From Chloroflexota bacterium (GTDB taxonomy: Bacteria > Chloroflexota > Anaerolineae > Anaerolineales > Villigracilaceae), in assembly GCA_019873735.1 (NCBI GenBank), contig JAIOAQ010000003.1, positions 1 through 64,000 on the forward strand: a stretch of 64,000 bases of DNA. The letters run 5' to 3'. The position numbers and the translations under genes were made by a program. Position 1 is the first letter of the stretch. Every line of letters starts with the position of its first letter. Below are positions 35,492-43,605 of the stretch, piece by piece. The notes under the pieces were generated by a model, which saw only the letters and a program-made list of their open reading frames with translations, ran no database searches and was not told the origin of the DNA.

Positions 35492-36343
35492 ATGTCTACC
35501 CCCCTTCTTCTTCCCCCCGACCTGCTCGAAACCATCCGCCGCGCCCTGGCCGAAGACATCGGCCCCGGCGACGTGACCACCGAGAGCATCATCCCGGCCG
35601 AGGCGCGCATGCGCGGCCAGATCATCGCCAAGCAGGAGGGCGTCGTCGCCGGCCTGGATGTGGCCCAGGCGGTTTATCTCGCCGTGGACCCGCAGGTGGA
35701 TTTCCGCCCGCAGGTGGACGAAGGGGCGCGCGTGACCCGCGGCCAGGTTCTGGCCCTCGTCTCCGGCCGGACCCGCAGCCTGCTGACCGCCGAACGGACG
35801 GCGCTCAACTTCCTCGGCCGGATGTCCGGCATCGCCACCCTGACGCGCGCCTTCGTGGACGCCGTCGCCGGGACGAAAGCCGTCATCCTCGACACGCGCA
35901 AAACCGCCCCCGGGCTGCGCGCCGCCGATAAACTCGCCGTCCGACGCGGCGGCGGGCAGAATCACCGCATTGGCCTCTACGACATGATTCTCATCAAGGA
36001 CAATCACATTGACTACGCTGGCTCGATCGGGGAGGCCGTCCGCCGCGCCCGCGCCGCCGCCCCCGGCCTGGAGATCGAAGTGGAGGCCCGCACGCTGGAG
36101 GACGTACGCGAAGCGCTCGACCTGGGCGTGGAACGCATCCTGCTCGATAACATGTCCCTCGACATGATGCGCGCCGCGGTACAACTCGCCGCCGGGCGCG
36201 CCCGCCTGGAGGCCTCCGGCAACGTGACGCTGGAAACCGTCCGCGCCATTGCCGAAACCGGCGTGGACTTCATCTCCTCCGGCGCCCTGACTCATTCGCC
36301 GCGGGTGTTCGATGTCAGTTTTGATTATCTGGAACGACTGTAA
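35492..36343 (+). CDS. nadC: Nicotinate-nucleotide pyrophosphorylase (carboxylating)
   Basis: 283 residues from ATG 35492, the standard length. Motifs include ALAEDIGPGDVTTESI, RTALNFLGRMSGIATLT, DTRKTAPGLRAADKLAVRRG (catalytic/phosphate site), and HRIGLYDMILIKDNHI. It converts quinolinate and PRPP to nicotinate mononucleotide. First gene of the nadC-nadA-nadB run; the final VDFISSGALTHS is typical. Confidence 0.96.
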   Translation: MSTPLLLPPDLLETIRRALAEDIGPGDVTTESIIPAEARMRGQIIAKQEGVVAGLDVAQAVYLAVDPQVDFRPQVDEGARVTRGQVLALVSGRTRSLLTAERTALNFLGRMSGIATLTRAFVDAVAGTKAVILDTRKTAPGLRAADKLAVRRGGGQNHRIGLYDMILIKDNHIDYAGSIGEAVRRARAAAPGLEIEVEARTLEDVREALDLGVERILLDNMSLDMMRAAVQLAAGRARLEASGNVTLETVRAIAETGVDFISSGALTHSPRVFDVSFDYLERL

Positions 36344-36355
36344 TTCCCTGCCCTT

Positions 36356-36461
36356 AACCCTCCCGCAGGGTAGAACGGGGCCGGCAAGCAATACCGGCAA
36401 TGATAGAGATGTCTTCTGGCCTGGAGATTGCGCCAAAACCTGCGGGAGGATAGACAGTTAC
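36356..36461 (+). repeat. 106-nt structured element, copy 2 (nadC-nadA)
   Basis: 5' arm AACCCTCCCGCAGGGT and 3' arm AACCTGCGGGAGGAT pair over about 13 bp. Internal hairpins are GCCGG/CCGGC (8-nt loop) and UGG/CCA. GTAATT upstream can pair with the AGTTAC tail. It lies 12 bases after nadC and 35 before the nadA ATG, so it is in the 5' leader of nadA if the genes are cotranscribed. Confidence 0.85.
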
Positions 36462-36496
36462 GAACGACTTTAGATGTAGCCAAAGGAGCGTTTGCT

Positions 36497-37552
36497 ATGA
36501 ATCCTGAAGTAGAGCAAATGTACGAAGCGCTGAAAGCCAAATTGAGCAAAATCGTGCCCGATGTGGAATTGCGCTACAAGGCCGAAATTGCCGTCGAGAT
36601 CAACGCCCTGAAACGGCAGCGCAACGCCGTCATCCTCGGTCACAACTACATGGAGCCGGCGCTCTTCAACTCGGTGCCCGATTTTACCGGTGACTCGCTC
36701 GATCTCTCGCGCAAGGCCGCCCAAACCGACAAAGACGTCATCGTCTTCTGCGGCGTCAAGTTCATGGCCGAGACGGCCAAGATTCTCAACCCGACCAAAA
36801 CCGTCCTGCTGCCCTCCAACAAGGCCGGCTGCTCGCTGGCCGAATCGATCACCGCTGACGACGTGCGCCTGCTGCGCCAACGCTTCCCCGGCGTGCCGGT
36901 GGTCAGTTACGTCAACACCTACGCCGATGTGAAAGCCGAGAGCGACATCTGCTGCACCTCCTCCAACGCCGTGGCGGTGGTCGAATCGCTCAAAGCCGAT
37001 ACGGTCATCTTCCTGCCCGATGAGTACCTGGCGAGAAACGTCGCCCGCGAAACCGGCAAGCACATCATTTTTCCTACCCCTCTCCCTGTGGGAGAGGGGC
37101 CAGGGGTGAGGGTTGAGAGCGACCTCGATTACCAACTCATCGGCTGGCGCGGCCGCTGCGAAGTCCACGAAAAATTTACCGTCCGGGACATCGAAGCCGT
37201 GCGCGCCCAATTCCCGGATGTGGTCGTCCTCGCCCACCCGGAGTGCAGCCCCGAGGTCACCGCCGCGGCCGATTTCTCCGGCTCGACCAACGCCATGATC
37301 CGCTACGTCCAGCAATCCAACGCGCCGCGCTACCTGGTGCTGACCGAATGCGCCATGGGCGACAACATCGCCGCCGCCAATCCCGATAAGGAAATGCTGC
37401 GGCTGTGCATGGTGCGCTGTCCACACATGAACATGATCACGATGGAAGAGACCCGCGACGCGCTCAAGTACAACCGTTACATCATCGAAGTGCCGGAAGA
37501 GATTCGCCTGCGAGCCTACCGCGCCGTCGAGCGGATGATTCAGATTGGATAA
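36497..37552 (+). CDS. nadA: Quinolinate synthase, [4Fe-4S]
   Basis: 351 residues from ATG 36497 with GGAG upstream. NadA condenses iminoaspartate with dihydroxyacetone phosphate. Three conserved cluster cysteines are present: FCGVKFMAETAKIL, AHPECSPEV and RCPHMNMITM. HNYMEPALFN and GDSLDLSR mark the substrate site. A palindromic repeat of 40 bases is inserted in frame near residue 195 as PTPLPVGEGPGVRVESD, a segment absent from ordinary NadA proteins as far as I know. The reading frame is kept, so the enzyme may work. Confidence 0.95.
   Translation: MNPEVEQMYEALKAKLSKIVPDVELRYKAEIAVEINALKRQRNAVILGHNYMEPALFNSVPDFTGDSLDLSRKAAQTDKDVIVFCGVKFMAETAKILNPTKTVLLPSNKAGCSLAESITADDVRLLRQRFPGVPVVSYVNTYADVKAESDICCTSSNAVAVVESLKADTVIFLPDEYLARNVARETGKHIIFPTPLPVGEGPGVRVESDLDYQLIGWRGRCEVHEKFTVRDIEAVRAQFPDVVVLAHPECSPEVTAAADFSGSTNAMIRYVQQSNAPRYLVLTECAMGDNIAAANPDKEMLRLCMVRCPHMNMITMEETRDALKYNRYIIEVPEEIRLRAYRAVERMIQIG
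37074..37113. repeat. GC-rich palindromic repeat, copy D, inside nadA
   Basis: CTACCCCTCTCCCTGTGGGA followed by GAGGGGCCAGGGGTGAGGG. The same core as copies at 3691, 5142 and 11218. It is in frame and free of stops in the nadA reading direction. Confidence 0.85.
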
Positions 37553-37568
37553 GGCAGAGCACTCACCT

Positions 37569-39173
37569 ATGAAAACCACTGATGTTCTCATCATCGGTTC
37601 CGGCATTGCTGGGGCCACCGCCGCCCTGCAACTGGCCCAAAACCCGCGGCGGCGGGTCATCCTCATCACCCGCGAGGCCGACCCGGCCGAGTCGAACACC
37701 CGCTACGCCCAGGGCGGCATCATCGGGCGCGGCCCCAACGACAGCGCCGACCTGCTCGTCGAAGACATCCTCGAGGCCGGCGCCGGCGCCAGTTTGCCCT
37801 CGGCGGCGCGCATCCTGGCCGAGGAAGGCCCGCCCCTGCTGCAAAAGATTCTGGTCGAAATCGCCGGCGTCCACTTCGACATCCAGACCAACGGCGAACC
37901 GGCCTGGGGTCAGGAAGGCGCCCACTCGCGGCGGCGCATCCTCCACGTTGGCGACGCGACCGGCCGGGCGATCATCGAAGGCCTGATGGCCGCCTTGCAG
38001 AAACTGCCCAATGTCGAACTCATCCCCAACGCCACCGCCGTGGACCTGATCACCTACCCGCACCACTCGCGCGACCCGCTCAAGGCCTATGAACCGGTCA
38101 CCTGCTACGGCGCCTACGTCTTTGACCGCAAAGGGCACGCCGTTCACCGCACGCTGGCGGCGGCCACCATCCTGGCCACCGGCGGGCTGGGGCGCATCTA
38201 CCGCAACACCACCAACCCGCCCGGCGCCCGCGGCGACGGCCTGGCCATGGCGCACCGCGCCGGGGCGCGCATCCTCAACGCCGAATACATCCAGTTCCAC
38301 CCCACCGCCCTGGCCGTGCCGGGGGCCGAAGGCTTCCTCATCAGCGAGGCCGTGCGCGGCGAAGGCGGCATCCTGCTCACCCCCGAAGGCCGCCCCTTCA
38401 TGGAAAAATACTCGCCGGAGTGGAAAGACCTGGCCCCGCGCGACGTCGTCGCCCGTGCCATTCACACCGAAATGGAAGATCACGGCTACTCGCACGTCCT
38501 GCTCGACATCGCCTCGCACATGCCTGCCGAGCGCATCCGCCAGCGCTTTCCCAACATCTACGCCGAGTGCAAACGCGTCGGCATAGACATCACCCGCGAG
38601 CCAATTCCGGTCGTCCCGGCGGCGCATTACTCCTGCGGCGGCGTGGCCGTGGACGAGTGGGGCCGCACCAGCATCCGCGGCCTCTACGCCGTGGGCGAAG
38701 TCTCCTGCACCGGCCTGCACGGGGCGAACCGACTGGCTTCCACTTCTCTGCTGGAGGGACTGGTCTGGGGCACGCGGGCGGCGCGCGACCTGGAGGCCCG
38801 CTTCGCCGCCGACCCGCAGCCTGCCATCCCGACCCGCGACGACGTCCCCCCCTGGGACGAATCCGACCTGACGCAGGACTCCGACCCGGCCCTCATCCAG
38901 GGCGATATGCAGACGATTCAGAACATCATGTGGCACTACGTCGGCCTGATTCGCTCCGGCGACCGGCTCTCGCGCGCCATTCGCGAACTGCGTCACCTGC
39001 AGAACGAAATCGAGACCTTCTACCGCGCCACCAAACTGAGCGACGGGCTGATCGGCCTGCGCAACGCGGTGGAGGTGGCGCTGATCGTCGCCCAGGCGGC
39101 GCGTCACAACCGCCAGAGCCGCGGCTGCCACTACCGGGTCGATTCGGTCGAAGGCGGGGATCGGTTGTTGTAA
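37569..39173 (+). CDS. nadB: L-aspartate oxidase
   Basis: 534 residues from ATG 37569, the first Met before the FAD-binding LIIGSGIAGATAALQLA. Other family features: RYAQGGIIG, LATGGLGRIY, QFHPTAL and HYSCGGVAVDEWGRTSI, with HGANRLASTSLLEGLVWGTR near the C-terminus. It oxidises aspartate to iminoaspartate, the NadA substrate. It completes the three-step route to NaMN. Confidence 0.95.
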   Translation: MKTTDVLIIGSGIAGATAALQLAQNPRRRVILITREADPAESNTRYAQGGIIGRGPNDSADLLVEDILEAGAGASLPSAARILAEEGPPLLQKILVEIAGVHFDIQTNGEPAWGQEGAHSRRRILHVGDATGRAIIEGLMAALQKLPNVELIPNATAVDLITYPHHSRDPLKAYEPVTCYGAYVFDRKGHAVHRTLAAATILATGGLGRIYRNTTNPPGARGDGLAMAHRAGARILNAEYIQFHPTALAVPGAEGFLISEAVRGEGGILLTPEGRPFMEKYSPEWKDLAPRDVVARAIHTEMEDHGYSHVLLDIASHMPAERIRQRFPNIYAECKRVGIDITREPIPVVPAAHYSCGGVAVDEWGRTSIRGLYAVGEVSCTGLHGANRLASTSLLEGLVWGTRAARDLEARFAADPQPAIPTRDDVPPWDESDLTQDSDPALIQGDMQTIQNIMWHYVGLIRSGDRLSRAIRELRHLQNEIETFYRATKLSDGLIGLRNAVEVALIVAQAARHNRQSRGCHYRVDSVEGGDRLL

Positions 39174-39197
39174 AAGCGCCGGGGAACAGTTTTTCTT

Positions 39198-39303
39198 AAC
39201 CTTCCCGCAGGCTAGAATGGGGCCGGCAGCAGAGATCGGCGATTATGGAGGCGTTTTGCGGTTTGGACATTGCGCCAAAACCTGCGGGAGGGTAGGCAAT
39301 TAC
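39198..39303 (+). repeat. 106-nt structured element, copy 3 (after nadB)
   Basis: 5' arm AACCTTCCCGCAGGCT and 3' arm AACCTGCGGGAGGGT, with a U·G-compatible change. The internal GCCGG/TCGGC hairpin keeps pairing through a G·U. TTTGG/CCAAA is intact. It begins 25 bases after the nadB stop. Confidence 0.85.
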
Positions 39304-39328
39304 TCTCTTGCTGCGCACCTGAAACAAC

Positions 39329-39368
39329 AACAAACAACGGCTGCCATCTCTGGCGGCCGTTGTTTGTT
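39329..39368 (+). terminator. 13-bp hairpin between elements 3 and 4
   Basis: AACAAACAACGGC (39329-39341) and GCCGTTGTTTGTT (39356-39368) pair perfectly with a further GCCA/TGGC inside. Weak T-content follows. It could end the nad transcript. A second near-perfect palindrome, GAATCTGGAA/TTCCAGATTC, lies at 39386-39406. Confidence 0.6.
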
Positions 39369-39424
39369 CAAAACTGTCTTTTCGGAATCTGGAATTTCCA
39401 GATTCTTGGTAATTGCCCACCTTT

Positions 39425-39530
39425 AACCCTCCCGCAGGTTAGAACAGGGCCGGCAAGCAATACCGGCAATCATGGAGACAACTTTTAGCTTGGACATTGT
39501 GCCAAAACCTGCGGGAGGGTAAGCAGTTAC
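39425..39530 (+). repeat. 106-nt structured element, copy 4
   Basis: The best-formed copy. 5' arm AACCCTCCCGCAGGTT pairs with AACCTGCGGGAGGGT; GCCGG/CCGGC and TTGG/CCAA hairpins are present; and GTAATTGC upstream pairs with GCAGTTAC at the tail through one G·U. The copy lies 122 bases after copy 3 in the same direction. Confidence 0.88.
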
Positions 39531-39571
39531 AATTCTTGGCGTTTAGCCTTTCCTCTCAGCCACCAGTCCCT

Positions 39572-39606
39572 GCAGAGCATACTTTTTGGGGTATGCTCTG
39601 CTTTTC
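39572..39606. terminator. Bidirectional terminator before the ABC ATPase 3' end
   Basis: GCAGAGCATAC (39572-39582) and GTATGCTCTGC (39591-39601) pair over 11 bp, followed by TTTTC. It serves the convergent nad side and ABC gene. Confidence 0.8.
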
Positions 39607-39621
39607 GTGGCGGGTAAGTTT

Positions 39622-40722
39622 TTAGCGAATGGCTTGCTCGGTTTCGGCGTCGAAGATGTGGAAGTTGTCCATGTTGAGGGCGATCTGTACCTGGTCGCCG
39701 ATGCGGAAGCGGGAGCGCGGGTCCACGCGGGCGATGAAGGTGTTTTGTCCGCTCACCAGGTACACGAAGATTTCGTTCCCCATCAATTCGGTCACGTCAA
39801 CGCGTGCAGCCACTTTTTCGGCATGGATGCCCGGTGGGATGAAATCGGGGTCGTGGATGTTTTCTGGGCGGATGCCAAAGACGATGTTTTTGCCTGTGTG
39901 GGGCAGGTACACCTTTGCGCGTTCGGCGGGGATTGGCACTGCAAAGTCGCCCGTGTCCACAATCAACTTTTCTCCATCTTTGACCAGTTTGCCGTTGAAG
40001 AAGTTCATGGCCGGGGAACCGATGAAACCGGCCACAAACAGGTTGCCAGGTCGGTCATAAAGGTTCTGGGGGGTATCCAGTTGTTGTAGTTTGCCCTTGT
40101 TGATGACCGCAATCCGCGTGGCCATGGTCATGGCCTCTGTCTGGTCGTGGGTAACATAGATGAAGGTGGTCTGGAGGCGCTGATGCAGTTTCGAAATTTC
40201 GGCGCGCATGGCCACCCGCAGTTTGGCATCCAGGTTGGAAAGCGGCTCGTCAAAGAGGAAGACCTTTGGTTCGCGCACGATTGCGCGCCCAACGGCCACG
40301 CGCTGTCGTTGACCGCCCGATAGTTGGCGCGGCTTGCGGTCAAGCAGGTTTTGAATGCCCAAAATTTCAGCGGCTTCTTTCACGCGGCGGTCAATTTCCT
40401 GGCGGGGAACCTTGCGCAGTTTCAGGCCAAAGGCCATGTTATCGTACACACTCAAGTGGGGATAGAGAGCATAGGACTGGAAGACCATGGCAATGTCGCG
40501 GTCTTTGGGGGCCACATCGTTGACCACCCGGTCGCCAATCAGAATGCGTCCGCTGGTGATTTCTTCCAGGCCGGCCAGGAGACGCAGAGCGGTTGTCTTG
40601 CCACAACCAGAGGGACCAACCAGTACCAAAAATTCCTTATCGGCTACTTGAATATCCAGGTCGTCTACTGCAACGACATCGCCGAATTTTTTGTACACGT
40701 GCTCGTAGGTGACACTTGCCAT
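39622..40722 (-). CDS. UgpC/MsmK-type sugar ABC transporter ATPase
   Basis: 366 residues. ATPase: Walker A GPSGCGKTT, the MsmK-type FQSYALYPHLSVYDN, signature LSGGQRQRVAVGRA, Walker B VFLFDEPLSNLDA and TEAMTMATRI. The C-terminal OB-fold domain (about 240-366) binds regulators. One such ATPase often serves several carbohydrate importers; no permease or binding protein lies next to it, so it is probably a shared component. Confidence 0.92.
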   Translation of the reverse strand: MASVTYEHVYKKFGDVVAVDDLDIQVADKEFLVLVGPSGCGKTTALRLLAGLEEITSGRILIGDRVVNDVAPKDRDIAMVFQSYALYPHLSVYDNMAFGLKLRKVPRQEIDRRVKEAAEILGIQNLLDRKPRQLSGGQRQRVAVGRAIVREPKVFLFDEPLSNLDAKLRVAMRAEISKLHQRLQTTFIYVTHDQTEAMTMATRIAVINKGKLQQLDTPQNLYDRPGNLFVAGFIGSPAMNFFNGKLVKDGEKLIVDTGDFAVPIPAERAKVYLPHTGKNIVFGIRPENIHDPDFIPPGIHAEKVAARVDVTELMGNEIFVYLVSGQNTFIARVDPRSRFRIGDQVQIALNMDNFHIFDAETEQAIR

Positions 40723-40937
40723 TTTATACCTCCAGGGTTTGTTTGTTCATGACGATAACTGCGGAAAAATGTTTATTTTATGACAATTATACCCCCGTTT
40801 TGGGGCTTGTAAAGGGTTTTGGGCGTTAAAAACAAGGGGAATTTGTTAATTTTCAAGCATTATTGTGCTGGAGTTGTTTCGATTCGCCGATCCGTTCGCC
40901 CGGTATATCCCCTCTAGTGGGTATGGAACTATGTGGT

Positions 40938-42326
40938 CTATCCTGGGGTTGAAGGCTGTGTGGGGATTTGGGGCAGGCTGGCGGCTGCAATGGCCTGCCC
41001 CAGCCGGCGGGTTCTTTCGTCTGGCAAATGAAGTTGTATGCGTTCAGCCAGGGATGGGAATTCATGCTTCAGCACCTGCTGCGCGGCGGAAAGAAGCAAT
41101 GCTCCGCCCGTGCCAGATGTGCAGCGCCCAAGCAGCAAGACGTGCTTGATTTCATAGAAATCTGCATAGTGTGCCAAACTGTATCCTAAATAGATGCCCA
41201 ATGTCTGCCAAATGGCCAGTGCACCCGGGTGACCGGCATCCAGTTGCTTTTGGGCAAAAGTCAGTTTTTCGGCGGGAGCCGCTTCTTGCGGCAGATGCAG
41301 GCCGGCGCGGGGGGCCAGTCTGAAAATACACTGTTGAGAGAGGTACTGCGAACCGGCGCCATGGCCGCCTGTCAGATCGTCTGCGGGAGCATTGGGCGCG
41401 TCGTCCACGGGCGCGGAGGCCAGTTCGTTCAACCAGCCGGAGATGCGGCCATGACAATCAACGTAACCGGCAGCAAGGCTCGACCCCATCGCCAGGCCAA
41501 GCACGCCGTTGTCATGTAAGGACATTGCGCCGGCCAGGGCGGCGGCGTCGCCGTCGTTGATCACCTCTAGCGGAATGCCCAACTCATCTTTGATGCGCCG
41601 GAAAAGATTTTGCACCTGTGGTCTGTTCTGTGGTGGAACGCTGCGAAAAATGGAAGCATAGCGCGGCTGGTTTTCAATGTAAATGCCGGCGGCGCTGCCG
41701 CCTACTGCGTCCAGACGCGGCAGCCTGGAAGCCGCGCTGTGAATGGAAGCCAGGATCTCGCGGTAGTGATAATCGGGATCGTTTTGCAAGCGCGGTTCCC
41801 AGATGACTTCCTCGCTGTAGATTACCTGTCCATCTACGACGGCGCAGGCCTTACGATCAGACGCGCCCAGGTCGAACCCGACGCGGCAACCGTTCAGATG
41901 ATGTCCGGCTGTGGTGCCACTTTCGTTGGCGGGCGGCACCTCCTCGGTCGAGAGGGAGATGACCCGAAAGGGCCGTTCATAGATACGTTCCATGAAACGG
42001 GCGTCACGGGCACGAGATCCGTTTTGCGCATAGTCAGCGGACAGCCGGGCGGCTATTTCTGGGGCTCCGCCAATGTAAATGGTATGCGCGCCGCGCTGCC
42101 AGAGTAAAAACTTGACTAAACGTTCAACGTAAGGCCAATTCCTCTCGGCTTGGGGATGCGAGGCCGGAAAGAGGCGCGTCTCAAAGCGGGAGATGTGCCC
42201 TCCCTGGCGTTCCAGGCCAATGATCAGGGAGATGCCCGATTCTTTCACCTGCTCGCGGAATGACTGGCTGGCCAAAACTGCAGGACGAAAGACTGGATCA
42301 AGCGGCGGGACGATTTGGGGCATCAT
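40938..42326 (-). CDS. ROK-like actin-fold sugar kinase/regulator
   Basis: 462 residues, longer than typical ROK proteins (about 310). The actin-fold core begins near residue 148 (VGFDLGASDRKACAVVDGQV) and includes VINDGDAAALAGAM and LGLAMGSSLAAGYVD, which match the ROK phosphate and sugar motifs only loosely. The N-terminal 145 residues are unassigned. Divergent from an SIS-domain isomerase gene, with the sugar ABC ATPase behind it, so a role in amino-sugar or hexose use is likely. A non-enzymatic regulator is the alternative. Confidence 0.75.
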   Translation of the reverse strand: MMPQIVPPLDPVFRPAVLASQSFREQVKESGISLIIGLERQGGHISRFETRLFPASHPQAERNWPYVERLVKFLLWQRGAHTIYIGGAPEIAARLSADYAQNGSRARDARFMERIYERPFRVISLSTEEVPPANESGTTAGHHLNGCRVGFDLGASDRKACAVVDGQVIYSEEVIWEPRLQNDPDYHYREILASIHSAASRLPRLDAVGGSAAGIYIENQPRYASIFRSVPPQNRPQVQNLFRRIKDELGIPLEVINDGDAAALAGAMSLHDNGVLGLAMGSSLAAGYVDCHGRISGWLNELASAPVDDAPNAPADDLTGGHGAGSQYLSQQCIFRLAPRAGLHLPQEAAPAEKLTFAQKQLDAGHPGALAIWQTLGIYLGYSLAHYADFYEIKHVLLLGRCTSGTGGALLLSAAQQVLKHEFPSLAERIQLHLPDERTRRLGQAIAAASLPQIPTQPSTPG

Positions 42327-42474
42327 CTCTTTTGTTGCTTTCTTCTCGGAGTGGACATTGTATAATTGAGTCGCTTTGCGTAACTGCCTAACTCTGGCTG
42401 CTGTTTGGCTGCCGAAGCAGTTACTCCTTCTCTTTGAATTTTATCCTTGACGAGCGGTTTGTGGTTGCACGTAT

Positions 42475-43512
42475 ATGACACTTCGCGACGAAATCTTTGA
42501 ACAGCCAGAGCGATTAGCCAGTTTGCTGGCCTCTCAGAGAGATGCTGTGCATGAAATTGCACGGGTTATCCAGGCGCAAGGGGTGCAATATGTTTTTTTG
42601 GCGGCGCGCGGCACATCAGATAATGCCGGCCGCTATGCAAATTACCTTTGGGGAGCCCAAAATGGCCTGCCCATAGCGTTGGCAACGCCTTCACTCTTCA
42701 CGTATTATCAACACCCTCCGCGCTTAAAAGGGGCGCTGGTAGTGGGGATTTCTCAATCGGGTAAATCGCCGGATATTGTCAGTGTCCTGAGCGAGGGACG
42801 CCGCCAGGGTTGCTTGACGCTCGCCATTACCAACGCGCCAGATTCGCCGCTTGCGCAAGCAGCCGATTTGCATCTTGATATTCAAGCCGGGCCAGAGCGG
42901 GCAGTGGCGGCTACCAAGACGTATTCTGCCGAGTTAATGGCCCTGGCCATGCTCTCGGCGGCATTGGCGGATTCGCATACGCTTTGGGAAGAGTTGGCGC
43001 GGGTGCCTGATTGGGCAGAACAAGCGCTGCGCCTGGACGATGAACTTGCTCGCATGGCACAGCGTTATCGTTACATGCGCCAGTGTGTGGTGCTGGGACG
43101 CGGTTACAACTATGCCACGGCTTTTGAGTGGGCTTTGAAACTCAAGGAATTAACCTACACAATTGCAGAGCCTTATTCATCCGCCGATTTTCTGCACGGT
43201 CCAATTGCGATGATTGAGGCGGGTTTTCCGGTGATGGCGGTTGCTCCGCGTGGGGCGGTTTATGCCTCCATGCTAGAGGTCTTAACACGCCTTCACGGTG
43301 AACAGGGGGCTGAGTTGGTGATCATCTCTGATGCTGCAGAAGCGCTGGCGTTGGCCCAGTCGCCTGTCCCTTTACCGCCAGAGGTACCCGAATGGTTGTC
43401 GCCCCTGATCAGCATTTTGCCGGCACAGTTGTTCACTTTTCACCTGACGCAGGTAAAAGGCCTGGATACGGAAAGGCCGCGCAGCATCACCAAGGTGACC
43501 GAAACGCATTAG
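42475..43512 (+). CDS. Double-SIS-domain sugar isomerase (GlmS C-terminal type)
   Basis: 345 residues made of two SIS domains without the glutaminase half of GlmS. AARGTSDNAGRYANYLWGAQ and VGISQSGKSPDIVSVL form the first; VVLGRGYNYATAFEWALKLK, then EPYSSADFLHGP, the second. Such proteins act as glucosamine- or galactosamine-6-phosphate deaminase/isomerases or fructosamine deglycases. Divergent from the ROK-like gene. A TATAAT box lies at 42361. Confidence 0.85.
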   Translation: MTLRDEIFEQPERLASLLASQRDAVHEIARVIQAQGVQYVFLAARGTSDNAGRYANYLWGAQNGLPIALATPSLFTYYQHPPRLKGALVVGISQSGKSPDIVSVLSEGRRQGCLTLAITNAPDSPLAQAADLHLDIQAGPERAVAATKTYSAELMALAMLSAALADSHTLWEELARVPDWAEQALRLDDELARMAQRYRYMRQCVVLGRGYNYATAFEWALKLKELTYTIAEPYSSADFLHGPIAMIEAGFPVMAVAPRGAVYASMLEVLTRLHGEQGAELVIISDAAEALALAQSPVPLPPEVPEWLSPLISILPAQLFTFHLTQVKGLDTERPRSITKVTETH

Positions 43513-43550
43513 GCAACTTCACACGGCCGACATTATCTTCAGTTAAGAAA

Positions 43551-43583
43551 AAGACGCCCTGAAAGGCTGTTACAGGGCGTCTT
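43551..43583. terminator. Bidirectional terminator, SIS isomerase / LCP
   Basis: AAGACGCCCTG (43551-43561) pairs perfectly with CAGGGCGTCTT (43573-43583) between convergent genes. Confidence 0.8.
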
Positions 43584-43605
43584 GCATCGGGGAGATGTTG
43601 TGTCC

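Noticed and set aside
36356-36461. An NAD+ riboswitch upstream of nadA
   Set aside because: The same element also follows nadB, surE and a regulator, and does not show the conserved NAD+-I or NAD+-II motifs I know.
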